Source of the DNA: Chitinophagales bacterium
Lineage (GTDB): Bacteria; Bacteroidota; Bacteroidia; Chitinophagales; CAIOSU01
NCBI GenBank assembly: GCA_040877935.1
Contig: JBBDNB010000043.1
Location: 202,786 to 266,785, forward strand
Length of the DNA: 64,000 nucleotides
Direction of reading: 5' to 3'
The translations under genes were made by a program, and so were the position numbers. Positions 33,558-43,600 of this stretch are shown here, one piece after another; position 1 is the stretch's first letter; every line of letters begins with the position of its first letter. The notes beneath the pieces are model-generated. The model saw nothing but the letters and a program-made list of their open reading frames with translations, made no database searches and was not told the origin of the DNA.

Positions 33558-34520
33558 ATGAGTGAAGAAAGAGAAAAAGTAAAACTATTGATTATCGGAT
33601 CGGGCCCAGCGGGCTATACAGCAGCTATTTATGCTTCGAGAGCGAATCTTGAACCGGTTCTGTACCAGGGTATTGAGCCCGGTGGTCAATTGATGATCAC
33701 TACAGACGTGGAAAATTACCCCGGTTATCCAGATGGTGTACAGGGGCCGGCAATGATGGAAGATTTCAGAAAGCAAGCTGAGCGTATGGGTACCGATATT
33801 CGTTTTGGAATGGTTACCAAAGTGGATTTTTCAGGAGATAGCCATATTGCTGTAGTTGACGATAAAAAAGAAATAGAGGCGGATGCGGTAATTCTTTCTA
33901 CAGGAGCATCGGCCAAGTGGCTGGGCATTCCTTCTGAAAAGCGATTGAACGGCAGTGGCGTTTCTGCCTGTGCTGTATGTGATGGATTTTTCTACAAAGG
34001 GCAGGATGTGGCTATTGTAGGTGGTGGAGACACAGCTTGTGAAGAAGCACTTTACCTTTCCAATTTGTGCAATAAGGTATATATGTTTGTCAGAAAAGAC
34101 GAGATGCGTGCTTCCAAAATTATGCAGGAAAGGGTTTTTGATGCTAAAAACATTGAGGTTTTCTGGAATACCGAAACCGATGAAATCCTCGGAGATCAAG
34201 TGGTAGAAGGCGTGCGGGTTTTTAACAATCAAACAGACGAGAAAAAAGAATTCAAGATTCAGGGCTTTTTTGTAGCCATTGGCCACAAGCCCAATTCCGA
34301 TATTTTTAAGGATTATATTGATGTGGATGAGCAGGGCTATGTTCGTGTTGAGCAGGGCACTACCCGAACCAATGTAAAAGGTGTTTTTGCATCAGGGGAT
34401 TTAATGGACAAGATCTATCGTCAGGCGGTAACTGCTGCGGGCACTGGTTGCATGGCCGCTCTGGATGCCGAACGCTATGTGGCAGAGAAAGTACATGCTG
34501 CATCTAAGGTGAAGGCATGA
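33558..34520 (+). CDS. trxB: Thioredoxin-disulfide reductase
   Basis: 320 residues, normal for the low-molecular-weight bacterial enzyme. The N-terminal FAD-binding loop is IIGSGPAGYTAAIYASRANL, the redox-active pair is CAVC (ACAVCDGFF, near residues 137-140), and the NADPH-binding loop is AIVGGGDTACEEA. The C-terminal FAD motif GVFASGDLMD completes the enzyme. It reduces thioredoxin with NADPH in the cytoplasm. It leads a likely operon with a glutathione peroxidase (39 bp downstream) and bshB1 (9 bp further), a coherent thiol-redox set. Confidence 0.95.
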   Translation: MSEEREKVKLLIIGSGPAGYTAAIYASRANLEPVLYQGIEPGGQLMITTDVENYPGYPDGVQGPAMMEDFRKQAERMGTDIRFGMVTKVDFSGDSHIAVVDDKKEIEADAVILSTGASAKWLGIPSEKRLNGSGVSACAVCDGFFYKGQDVAIVGGGDTACEEALYLSNLCNKVYMFVRKDEMRASKIMQERVFDAKNIEVFWNTETDEILGDQVVEGVRVFNNQTDEKKEFKIQGFFVAIGHKPNSDIFKDYIDVDEQGYVRVEQGTTRTNVKGVFASGDLMDKIYRQAVTAAGTGCMAALDAERYVAEKVHAASKVKA

Positions 34521-34559
34521 ACAGTTTAGCATGGCATATGTTATCTGAATAAAAATATT

Positions 34560-35048
34560 ATGGAAAAGAGCATTCACGATTTTAAAGTAAAAGATGTTGC
34601 GGGCAATGATGTTGACCTTGCAGATTACAAGGGCAAAGTTTTATTGATCGTAAATACAGCATCGGAATGTGGTTTTACACCGCAGTACAAAGGCATGGAA
34701 GAAGTTTACCGCGAATTCAAAGACCAGGGCTTTGAAGTGTTGGCTTTTCCATCAAATGACTTTATGGGGCAGGAGCCGCTGGAAGGTATGGAAATCCAGA
34801 ATTTCTGCGAGCGCAATTATGAAACTACTTTTCCTGTTTTGGAAAAAGTACATGTGAAAGGCAAAGAGGCCCATCCGCTTTTCCAGTTTCTTTCCAATAA
34901 AAAACAGAATGGGAAAGTGAATTCTACACCCAAATGGAATTTTCACAAATACTTGGTGGATAAGGAAGGCAATGTGCAAGATTACTATTACAGCATTACC
35001 AAGCCAGAATCAGGTAAGGTAAAAAAGGCCATTGAGAAATTACTTTAA
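34560..35048 (+). CDS. Glutathione peroxidase-family thiol peroxidase (Cys type)
   Basis: 162 residues. The catalytic motif NTASECGFTPQY carries Cys in place of selenocysteine (near residue 37). The second motif AFPSNDFMGQEP and the Trp motif KWNFHKYLVD supply the Gln and Trp/Asn of the catalytic tetrad. Bacterial Cys-type members of this family usually reduce peroxides using thioredoxin rather than glutathione, consistent with trxB immediately upstream and bacillithiol synthesis downstream. Cytoplasmic; complete. Confidence 0.93.
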   Translation: MEKSIHDFKVKDVAGNDVDLADYKGKVLLIVNTASECGFTPQYKGMEEVYREFKDQGFEVLAFPSNDFMGQEPLEGMEIQNFCERNYETTFPVLEKVHVKGKEAHPLFQFLSNKKQNGKVNSTPKWNFHKYLVDKEGNVQDYYYSITKPESGKVKKAIEKLL

Positions 35049-35057
35049 ATTATTTGA

Positions 35058-35780
35058 ATGAAAGTCGATATACTGGCTTTTGCCGCCCATCCCGATGATG
35101 TAGAATTGAGTTGCTCAGGAACGATTGCAAAACATATTGCAATGGGTAAGAAAGCAGCCGTAGTGGATTTTACCCAGGGCGAGTTGGGCAGTAGGGGTAC
35201 AGCGGAATTGCGATTAAAAGAGGCCGCAGCTTCAGCTAAGATATTGGGACTTTCTGCCCGGGAAAACCTGGGATTCAGAGATGGTTTTTTTAAGAATGAC
35301 GAGCAACATCAATTGGAAGTGATTAAAATGCTGCGCAAATACCGTCCGGATATTGTGCTGGCAAATGCACCCTACGACAGACATCCAGACCATGGACGTG
35401 CGGCAAAGCTTGTGGAAGAATCCTGTTTTTATTCCGGCCTGAAAATGATCGCAACAGAAATTAACGGCCAAAAGCAAGAAGCCTGGCGCCCGCGGCTAGT
35501 GTTGAACTACATACAATCCGTTTATCACAAACCTGATCTTGTAATGGATATTTCCAGTCAGATGCAAACTAAATTGTCTGCTATAGCTGCATTCAGTTCG
35601 CAATTCAACACCGGAAAATCCTCAGACGAAAAAGAACAAACTTTTATTTCCACTCCCCAGTTCATGGATTTTATCAAAGCACGTGCTTCTGAATACGGAC
35701 AATTGATAGAAGTGCAATATGCAGAAGGTTTTTTGAGCAAGCGTTATTTGGGGGTAAAGGATTTGACGGGATTGATATAA
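35058..35780 (+). CDS. bshB1: Bacillithiol biosynthesis deacetylase BshB1
   Basis: 240 residues. The LmbE/PIG-L deacetylase signature AAHPDDVELSCSG is at residues about 10-22 (zinc-binding His, Asp, Asp), with YDRHPDHGRA near residue 113 giving the third ligand region. TQGELGSRGT is characteristic of the BshB1 subgroup. The enzyme removes the acetyl group from GlcNAc-malate, the second step of bacillithiol synthesis. Its place after trxB and the peroxidase gene supports bacillithiol as the low-molecular-weight thiol of this organism. The BshA and BshC genes are not in the window. Confidence 0.92.
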   Translation: MKVDILAFAAHPDDVELSCSGTIAKHIAMGKKAAVVDFTQGELGSRGTAELRLKEAAASAKILGLSARENLGFRDGFFKNDEQHQLEVIKMLRKYRPDIVLANAPYDRHPDHGRAAKLVEESCFYSGLKMIATEINGQKQEAWRPRLVLNYIQSVYHKPDLVMDISSQMQTKLSAIAAFSSQFNTGKSSDEKEQTFISTPQFMDFIKARASEYGQLIEVQYAEGFLSKRYLGVKDLTGLI

Positions 35781-35785
35781 TGATT

Positions 35786-35810
35786 GAATTCGATAATTAT
35801 TTAAGAGCTC
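35786..35810 (-). repeat. 25-bp dispersed repeat, copy 2 (inverted)
   Basis: Exact reverse complement of 21554-21578 over 25 bases, here starting 6 bp after the bshB1 stop codon. A second GAGCTC occurs about 25 bp further on (35830-35835), so the element may extend as a degenerate palindrome through the gap between convergent genes. Confidence 0.75.
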
Positions 35811-35855
35811 TGAGCAATAAATAATTTCCGAGCTCTGGTTAATGGGTATGATTGC

Positions 35856-36851
35856 TCAAAAATCAATAATAGCAGGGCGGAATTCCTTTTTGCGGTAAAT
35901 ACGATCTCCGGGTCTTCCTATACTTTGGATATGATCGCTCAGGAACATCAGTGTTAGGGAAAATTCATGGGATCCGGAGCTGTACTGGCGAATATCCGAT
36001 AAAATGGCATCATAGGTATAGCCAAAGCGAAATACATTTACCTGGAAACCTGCACCGACAACAACCGCATCCAGGTGTCTGTAGCCTACTGTAGCCCAGT
36101 ATTTTTTCTTGTAGAGAAAGCGGTTTTGTATGTCAAATTGAAAGGGAGTAGCTTCAATCATTCTGAAAATTACCGAAGGCTGGTAGTTGAAATCCGAGTT
36201 GATTTCCAAGTTATAACCACCCATTAAATAATAAGTTCTCACAAGGTTATTGATTATCCCAAGCGATGCATTTGACAAATCTGTTTTTGACTGAATCAGA
36301 TTGTAAACCGATAATCCGGCATAGTATTTATTGCCATCGTGAAAATAAAGTCCGGCATGAGCATCTGGGATCAGGCTATGATCATAACCTCTTAAAATGG
36401 CCTGGTCATCGGGTTCGAAAGTGGTGAGTACTGAGTTGTCCACCCTGCTTTGGCTCAGGGAGCCTGCAAGGCCAAAAGATAGTACTTTTCCCCTGTCGCG
36501 CGGCCCTCTGTTTTTTGTAAGTTGTAAATGATAGGTGCCGGCCACATTAATGCCTATTCTGCGCGTGGGGCCTGCTGATTCGTTGATGATCAGTCCACCA
36601 AGCCCCATATTGTATCCGACATATCCATGACTGTATAGCACCTGGGCAACAGGTGCGTCTTTTATGCCCATCCATTGGCGTCTTGCACTGATATGTACCG
36701 GGACGTACTCTTTGGCACCGGCAACGGCAGGGTTTATGGCAAAATCATTAAAAACATGCTGCGACCAGAGTGTTCTCTGCTGCGCATTTGTATCGAATGC
36801 TGCAAGTAGCAGTAGGATTATAAGGGAGTGAACAATACAATTTTTCATCAC
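35856..36851 (-). CDS. PorP/SprF-family type IX secretion membrane protein
   Basis: 331 residues with a signal peptide (MMKNCIVHSLIILLLLAAFDTNAQ). RTLWSQHVFNDFAINPAVAG is the family's defining N-terminal motif, followed by beta-strand-rich, outer-membrane-like repeats (GYNMGLGGLI, DAHAGLYFHDGNKYYAGLS, GYRHLDAVVVGAGF). Family members are outer-membrane proteins needed for secretion or surface anchoring of specific SprB-like cargo with type B C-terminal domains. It lies 7 bp downstream of one SprB-repeat gene and in line with another, so all three probably form one operon, the usual cargo-SprF arrangement. Confidence 0.93.
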   Translation of the reverse strand: MMKNCIVHSLIILLLLAAFDTNAQQRTLWSQHVFNDFAINPAVAGAKEYVPVHISARRQWMGIKDAPVAQVLYSHGYVGYNMGLGGLIINESAGPTRRIGINVAGTYHLQLTKNRGPRDRGKVLSFGLAGSLSQSRVDNSVLTTFEPDDQAILRGYDHSLIPDAHAGLYFHDGNKYYAGLSVYNLIQSKTDLSNASLGIINNLVRTYYLMGGYNLEINSDFNYQPSVIFRMIEATPFQFDIQNRFLYKKKYWATVGYRHLDAVVVGAGFQVNVFRFGYTYDAILSDIRQYSSGSHEFSLTLMFLSDHIQSIGRPGDRIYRKKEFRPAIIDF

Positions 36852-36858
36852 ATCTGGT

Positions 36859-39800
36859 TTATCTTACAATGGTTATCGAACCCGATTTGGGTTTGGTATC
36901 ATTATTTAAATCTATTACATAATAGTAGGTGTCTGAAGGCAACGGCTGTCCGTTTCGCTCACCATTCCAGGCTTGACTATATCCCTTGGATTCAAACACC
37001 AAATTGCCCCAGCGATTAAATATTCGAACAATTATTTTAGGATAAAGGTGCAGATTTTCCATCATCCAAACATCATTTCTTCCATCTCCGTTCGGTGTGA
37101 AGGAATTGGGAATATCCAGGCATTCTTCTTCAATCACCGGAAGCACAATAACAGAATCCCTCGAACAACCCACATAATCGGTGATGGTAACAGTATATTC
37201 CCCTCCTGCCAGGTTTTGCAATGGATTTCCAAAGTCATCGTTTGACCATTCAAATTCATAAGCGCCATGCCCATTTTCAGGATTTAATGTAATGTTGCCA
37301 TCTGTTTGGTCAATACAACTCACAGGTTCTACTTCGGCATTGAAACGGATGGTATCGGGATTGCTCAGATAAATACTGTCGATATTTTCACAGCCTCTTC
37401 TGTCGCGAATGGTATAGACATAAAGTGCTTCATCTAAATTGCTGAGTACTGAATCGTTGCTGCCTGTATTCCAGGAATAGGTATAGGGCGGATTACCCCC
37501 ATCGGGATACAGTCCAATTCTGCCATCGGCTGTTCCGGTACAGGTGATTTTTTTGATGTCGGTATTTGGAAGCAAAGTGTCGGGTTCGTAAAGGAAAAAG
37601 CTTGCGTTGGCAAGGCAATTATTGCTGTCTCTCAACTCAACAAAATATTCATCAGTGGGCGCATCGAGTAAATCTTTTCTGAAATAATTCAACTGAAACT
37701 CGCTGTTTGACCATCGGAAAGTATAAGGATCTTTCCCCCCGGTAATATCCAGGAAAATATCCCCGCTGCTTTCACCATAGCAGCGCACCGGATTGATGGA
37801 GTCATGGATTTGAATGCGGTCGGGCTGCGGCACAAATACTGAATCTATTAGAGTGCAATTGTTGGCATCCGTCAAAGTAACCTGATAAAAGCCCGAAGTA
37901 AGATTGCTCACTATTGCCGTGGTATCGGTATTTGACCAGGTAAAATCATAAGGGGCTGTGCCGCCAAGTGGCAGGAAAATAATGCGGCCATCACTTCCTC
38001 CAAAACATTTTGTAGCAGTCACTTCCTTGTCAAAACCCAGTGCTTCTGTGGGTTGGCTTACATTGAAACTGTCTATGCGCTCACAATTATTGGCATCGGT
38101 TACAGTTATAGTGTACCATCCGGCAGGAATATTCTGTAAATCCTCGCTTGAGGCTCCATTTGACCAATTGTATATATACGGGGAAACACCACCGCTTACA
38201 TCCAGGTCGATTGCTCCGCTGTTGTCGCCATAGCATAGAATATTGGTAATTGTAGCTTCAACTATCAGTTCGGGCGGTTCTGTAATTTCTACGGTATCTA
38301 TCAATTCGCAGGATTTGTCGTCAGTAGTGGTGAGAATATAAACATCGGCAGGGAAATCAATCAGGTTTCTGCTGCTTTCGCTCAATACATAATCAGAGTT
38401 TACCCAGGCAAAGCTATAGGGAGGTGTTCCACCGGTAATGGTAGTGATTACCGAGCCGTTTTCCTGTCCATAGCAGGGTACATTTGTTACCTGGAAATTG
38501 CTTTCCAGCGGAGCCGATGGTTGGTTGATAATCACCTGGTTGTTGGCCTGGCAGCCATTTGCATCCACGATCAACACGGTGTAAATATTGGCGACAAGTC
38601 CGCTCAGGTTTTGCGAAGATGAACCATTTGACCAACTGATACTATATGGAGCAGTACCACCGCTTACCTGCAAACTTGCGGTTCCATCATTTCCCCCATA
38701 GCAGGAAACATTGGTTTTTGTGATTGTAGAAACCAATGGTGATTGGGGCTCTGTAACTATTGCACTTTGCTGTATGGTACATCCGTTGAAATCCGTTACG
38801 GTAACTTCATATTCCTCCGCTGGTATATTGAGCAAGTCCTGGCTTGTATTGGGCAAGGTTCCCAGGCTGTTTGACCATTGGTAGCTGTAGGGCATTACAC
38901 CTCCATTTACAGTGAGATCAATTTCACCATCACTTCCACCGTGGCAATTTACATTCGTTATTTGCACTGAAGTACTGAGTAGGTCAGGTTCATCCACAAC
39001 AAATGAATCAACATAGACACAATTGTTGGCATCGGTAATCTCCAGGTAGTATGTATCGGCAAATAAATCGTCAATATCACGGCTTGTATGGCCCAGTGAA
39101 AAAGAGGAACTGTTCCATTGGTAAGAATAAGGCAAGGTTCCGCCACTTACGTTCAGATCAATTGCCCCGGTATTATTGCCAAAACAATCCACATCCGTTA
39201 TGGAATCCTGTACAATAAAAACGCCCGGTTCGTGGATTGTAACACTTCCTGTTTCAGTGCAGCCTTTGTCGTCAGTTACCAAAACATCGTAATTTCCGGC
39301 AAATAGCCCGGAGATATCTTCAGTAGTAAATGTTCCGCTGTTCCAGTTGTAGCTGTATGGCGCAGTGCCTCCATTGACAGTTAAATCTATGGCTCCGTCA
39401 TTTCCCTGTGCACAGGAAACACTGTCGGTATCAAAAGCAAGTGACAATGGTGCGCTGGGTTCAGTGATTTCAACAGAGTCAATATACGTGCAGTTTTCTA
39501 TATCGGTAACGGTATAATGGTAAATACCGGCCTGTAAACTGCTAATTCCGGGATTTATTGAGGGAGGATTTGCCCACAAATAGGAATAAGGTGGTGTGCC
39601 CCCGGAAGCTGTAATGGTGGCAGAACCATCGCTATCGCCAAAACAGCTTACATTTTGTTTATTAATTGTAGCAGAGAGTGGCGCAGCAGGTTCGGTAATC
39701 GTTATAGTATTAAAAGCCTTGCAGCCTCTTGAGTCCGTGATTTCAACAGTATAATCATCGGCTGGCAAATTATTGATGTCTTCAGTGGAATAGCTCAGGT

Positions 39801-40683
39801 CGTAGGTGGAATTGACCCAATCGAAAGAGTAGGGGGGCGTGCCTCCGTTAACTGTGAGGTCGATACTACCATCGGTTTCACCGTAGCAGGTGATGTCTTG
39901 TTTTGTGAAATTAGAGGAGAGGACAGGTGGGTCTGTAAGTGTTACGCTTTTGTTCACAACACAATTGTTGTCGTCCCGAACAGTTACGGTATAAGTTCCG
40001 GCAGGTACATTGTTCAGGTTTTGTGTTAAATAGGTGCCTCCATTCCAGTTGAAATCATAAGCCGGGGTTCCGCCAAAAACCTCTAAAATCACACTGCCAT
40101 TGAAATCGCCCCGGCAAGCAGGATCGGTGCCAGTGATTGTTGCCCCCAATGGGGTGTTGGGTTGCGTTACTACTGCATCGAATGAGGCAGAACAACCATT
40201 GGCATCCGTAACAGTAACAGAATAGGATCCGGCACTTATGCCATTCAAATCTTCACTGTTTGAGCCATTGTCCCAGGAATAATTATAAGGTTGGGTTCCA
40301 CCATTGACAGTTAAATCAATAGCTCCTGTATTTTCTCCATAGCACAAAACATCTGTTATAGATAAATTGGAAGTCAATTGATCGGGTTCATCAATTACGG
40401 CCAGGTCAAAAACCTTACATCCTGTGTTGAGGTCAAGTACATCTACATAATAGATTCCTGCCGGTAAAAAATTGATACTGGGTGTATTGGCTCCTGTTGA
40501 CCAGGAATAGCTGAAATTGCCACTTCCTCCGGATACATTTGCCGTAGCCGAGCCATCAGAGGAACCATAACAGGAAACACTTGGTGTGTTGGTGATATCT
40601 ACTGCTGGACATGCTCCCTGGGCAAAAAGTCCGGAAGACAAACACAGGAAAAATAATACGCTTGTTAATTTAAATATTGACAC
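36859..40683 (-). CDS. SprB-repeat cell-surface protein with type B (gliding-type) C-terminal domain
   Basis: 1274 residues from a GTG start. The signal peptide ends ...SSGLFAQ. From about residue 25 to 1185 there are 15 SprB repeats of about 75-80 residues, each with a Cys-Y/F-G...DG, then GGTPPYSYxW, then AGxYxVTVTDxNxC and an EP end. The last about 85 residues are the gliding-motility-associated C-terminal domain: IPNSFTPNGDGRND, FNRWGNLVFES, DTYYYVIDLN. This is a type IX secretion substrate, displayed on the surface, where relatives act in gliding or adhesion. It lies between a second SprB-repeat gene (10 bp upstream) and its PorP/SprF partner. Confidence 0.93.
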   Translation of the reverse strand: MSIFKLTSVLFFLCLSSGLFAQGACPAVDITNTPSVSCYGSSDGSATANVSGGSGNFSYSWSTGANTPSINFLPAGIYYVDVLDLNTGCKVFDLAVIDEPDQLTSNLSITDVLCYGENTGAIDLTVNGGTQPYNYSWDNGSNSEDLNGISAGSYSVTVTDANGCSASFDAVVTQPNTPLGATITGTDPACRGDFNGSVILEVFGGTPAYDFNWNGGTYLTQNLNNVPAGTYTVTVRDDNNCVVNKSVTLTDPPVLSSNFTKQDITCYGETDGSIDLTVNGGTPPYSFDWVNSTYDLSYSTEDINNLPADDYTVEITDSRGCKAFNTITITEPAAPLSATINKQNVSCFGDSDGSATITASGGTPPYSYLWANPPSINPGISSLQAGIYHYTVTDIENCTYIDSVEITEPSAPLSLAFDTDSVSCAQGNDGAIDLTVNGGTAPYSYNWNSGTFTTEDISGLFAGNYDVLVTDDKGCTETGSVTIHEPGVFIVQDSITDVDCFGNNTGAIDLNVSGGTLPYSYQWNSSSFSLGHTSRDIDDLFADTYYLEITDANNCVYVDSFVVDEPDLLSTSVQITNVNCHGGSDGEIDLTVNGGVMPYSYQWSNSLGTLPNTSQDLLNIPAEEYEVTVTDFNGCTIQQSAIVTEPQSPLVSTITKTNVSCYGGNDGTASLQVSGGTAPYSISWSNGSSSQNLSGLVANIYTVLIVDANGCQANNQVIINQPSAPLESNFQVTNVPCYGQENGSVITTITGGTPPYSFAWVNSDYVLSESSRNLIDFPADVYILTTTDDKSCELIDTVEITEPPELIVEATITNILCYGDNSGAIDLDVSGGVSPYIYNWSNGASSEDLQNIPAGWYTITVTDANNCERIDSFNVSQPTEALGFDKEVTATKCFGGSDGRIIFLPLGGTAPYDFTWSNTDTTAIVSNLTSGFYQVTLTDANNCTLIDSVFVPQPDRIQIHDSINPVRCYGESSGDIFLDITGGKDPYTFRWSNSEFQLNYFRKDLLDAPTDEYFVELRDSNNCLANASFFLYEPDTLLPNTDIKKITCTGTADGRIGLYPDGGNPPYTYSWNTGSNDSVLSNLDEALYVYTIRDRRGCENIDSIYLSNPDTIRFNAEVEPVSCIDQTDGNITLNPENGHGAYEFEWSNDDFGNPLQNLAGGEYTVTITDYVGCSRDSVIVLPVIEEECLDIPNSFTPNGDGRNDVWMMENLHLYPKIIVRIFNRWGNLVFESKGYSQAWNGERNGQPLPSDTYYYVIDLNNDTKPKSGSITIVR

Positions 40684-40693
40684 AGATCCAATC

Positions 40694-43600
40694 TTATCTC
40701 ACAATGGTTAAAGGCCCGGAAAACTCCGGGGTTCCGTTATTCAAATCTATAATATAGTAATAGGTGTCAGCAGGCAGTTCTTCGCCATTTACGGTTCCAT
40801 CCCATGGTGTTGCATAACCATTTGATTCATAAAGGAGATTTCCCCATTTGTTGAAAATTTTAATTTTTACATTTGGGAACATGTCGATATTGCCCAAAAC
40901 CCAGGTGTCGTTTTTGCCATCCCCGTTTGGAGTAAATGAATTGGGTATCCTCAGACATTCAACATCCGTTTCAGAAATACTGGCACTTGCGGTATCACTG
41001 CAATTGTTTTGATCTGTAACAGTCACGGAGTAATCCCCGGGAGGTAAATTATTGATATACCTTGTTGTAGCACCGGTTGACCACCTGTAACTTATTTCAC
41101 CTGAACCACCATTAACTTCAACTTCAATAGATCCGTCATTTTGGTTGAAACAGCTTAAATTATCTACTTTTTTGATGCTTACTTCTAATTTTTCAGGTGC
41201 ATAAGTGCTTGTGCTTGCAGTTGCCGTACATTCCATTGTATCAATTGCGGTAACAGTATATTCTCCGAATGAAAGGCCGGTGATCACGGAAGTGGAATCT
41301 CCTGTTGACCAGACATATTGGTATGGAGCGGTGCCTCCACTGGCAATAGCTGTTGCCGAACCGTCTGAGCCACTGTAGCAATTCAGGTCTGTACTGAAAA
41401 GCTCTAGTTCAACCGGATCCGGCTGATCAATGGTTTCCACTGAAGTCACTTCACAGCCATTGTCGTCAACTACACGGAATAAATATTGTCCTGCACCTAC
41501 ACTGTCAAAGCTTTCACTTTGATTGCTTGTCAACCTGAGCGTATCGCTCCAGTAGTATTTATAGGGTGGTGTGCCTCCAAATATTTTCGCCCCGATCCTG
41601 CCGTCCTTTTTGCCAAAGCACGTGGCATCCACACTGCTTGTTGACATTGTCAACGTGTTCAGTGGTTCATCGACAAAGCCACCGGAAATAACTTCACAGC
41701 CATTGGAATCGGTCACGGTCACGGTATATGAACCAGTTGAGAGGTCGAATAGATCAAAGGTAGTTTCCCCGTTTGACCAGTTGTAGCTGTATGGTTCTGT
41801 TCCACCTGTGACATACACTTTCAACTCACCTGAAGCATCTCCTTTGCAGGCCACATCTTTAACTGTGGTTTCGGCACGGAGCATATTGGGCTCTGTGATA
41901 TTGTAAGAATCTGTCAGGGTGCAATTGTTTGCATCGGTAATAGTTACGGAATACTGTCCACTTGTTAAACTGTCAATAGTCGCGGTGTTTTCTCCGTTTG
42001 ACCAATTGTAGGAATAAGGCGTAGTTCCACCACTTACACTCAATGAGATTTCACCTTCATTGCTGCCTTTGCAAAGTACATTTTTAGTTGAGGCAGTTGC
42101 GCTTAATGCCTGGGCAGGTTCTGTAATGGCAATATCGGCAGAATCTATGCATCCAAGCGTATCGGTAACAATTACCCTGAAAGTGTCTGCTTTCATTCCT
42201 TGTAGGTTTGGCCCTGTTGCAGAAAGTACAATTGAAGAGGAATTAGACCAGTAATAGGTATAAGGACTTGTTCCGCCTGATACATTTACCGATATAATGC
42301 CATCATCACCTCCATGGCAATTCACATCAACTGTTCCATAGGTGATATCCAGAGGTGTAGCAGGTTCGGTAATATCGATCACCTCATTTAGTGTACAGCC
42401 ATTGTCATCAGTAAGCAGCAAGGTATAGGTTCTAGCTACCAGATTGTTCAGGTCTTCCTGACTGCTGCTGCCGCCTGTCCATGTCCAGTTGTAGGTATAT
42501 GGAGGAGTGCCACCATTTACACTGATATCGATAAATCCATCATTCCCACCAAAGCAGGATACATTTTTAGAGCTGTATTCCAGTGAAAGTGAATCTTCAG
42601 GCTGTGGCACAAATACACTGTCAATCCATTCGCAATTGTTGTTGTCGGTAATGGTAAGTGCATAATTTCCACTGCCGAGATTGCTGATGTTTGCAGTAGC
42701 AGCACCGTTAGACCAGTTGTATGTATATGGAGCTGTTCCACCGGAGACACTTGTAGTTATTGCTCCGTCATTTCCTGCAAAGCAATTCACGGAATCCACA
42801 GTAAACGTAGCATTCAAAGGAGCTTGAGGTTCAGTAATTGTTATGCTGATTTGTTCTGTGCAATTATTTGAATCTGTGACTGTAGCGGTATAAGTGTCGG
42901 CAGAAAGATTGTTCAGTATTCTTGACTTTTGGGTCATGATAAACTGGTTGGAATTGACCCACTGAATGGTGTATGGTGCAATACCACCGCTAATTTGTAT
43001 TTCCAGACTGCCGTCTTCGCCATCATAACAGGAAACATCTGTTTGGGTACTGCTTAAAACCAGTGCGTCAGGTTCTGTAATTGTGGCTGACAATATAATT
43101 TCACAGGCATTGTCGTCAGTAACCGTAACATCATAAGTTCCGGCAGAAAGGTTTTCGTTGTTTGCATTGGTATTAGCATCAGACCACAGATAGGAGTATG
43201 GTCCTGTGCCACCGCTAATAGAAGTATTGATGCTGCCATCACTACCGCCATTACAGCTAACATTTTCAACTGTCAATTGACCCGCCAATGCCGCAGCAGG
43301 TTCATTGATGATTGCGGTATCAAGTATTGAGCAGTTATTGGCGTCAGTAACTTCCACAATATAGGTTCCGGCTGTTAAGTTCTGCAAGTCTTGATTGTTG
43401 GAACCATTGTCCCAGTTGTAAGTATATGGAGGAGTACCACCACTTACTTCCAGGTCGATACTGCCGGTATTTTCACCAGAACACATTACATGGGTAATGT
43501 CCAGTGAAGTATTTAAAGGAGCAGCGGGGCCGTCAATTGTGGCCTGTATTGTAAATTCACAGCCCATTGTGTCAATTACCCTTGCCTCATAAGTGTCGGC

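Noticed and set aside
33831..34286. 151-codon minus-strand frame inside trxB
   Set aside because: Antisense shadow of a clear thioredoxin reductase; no family resemblance.
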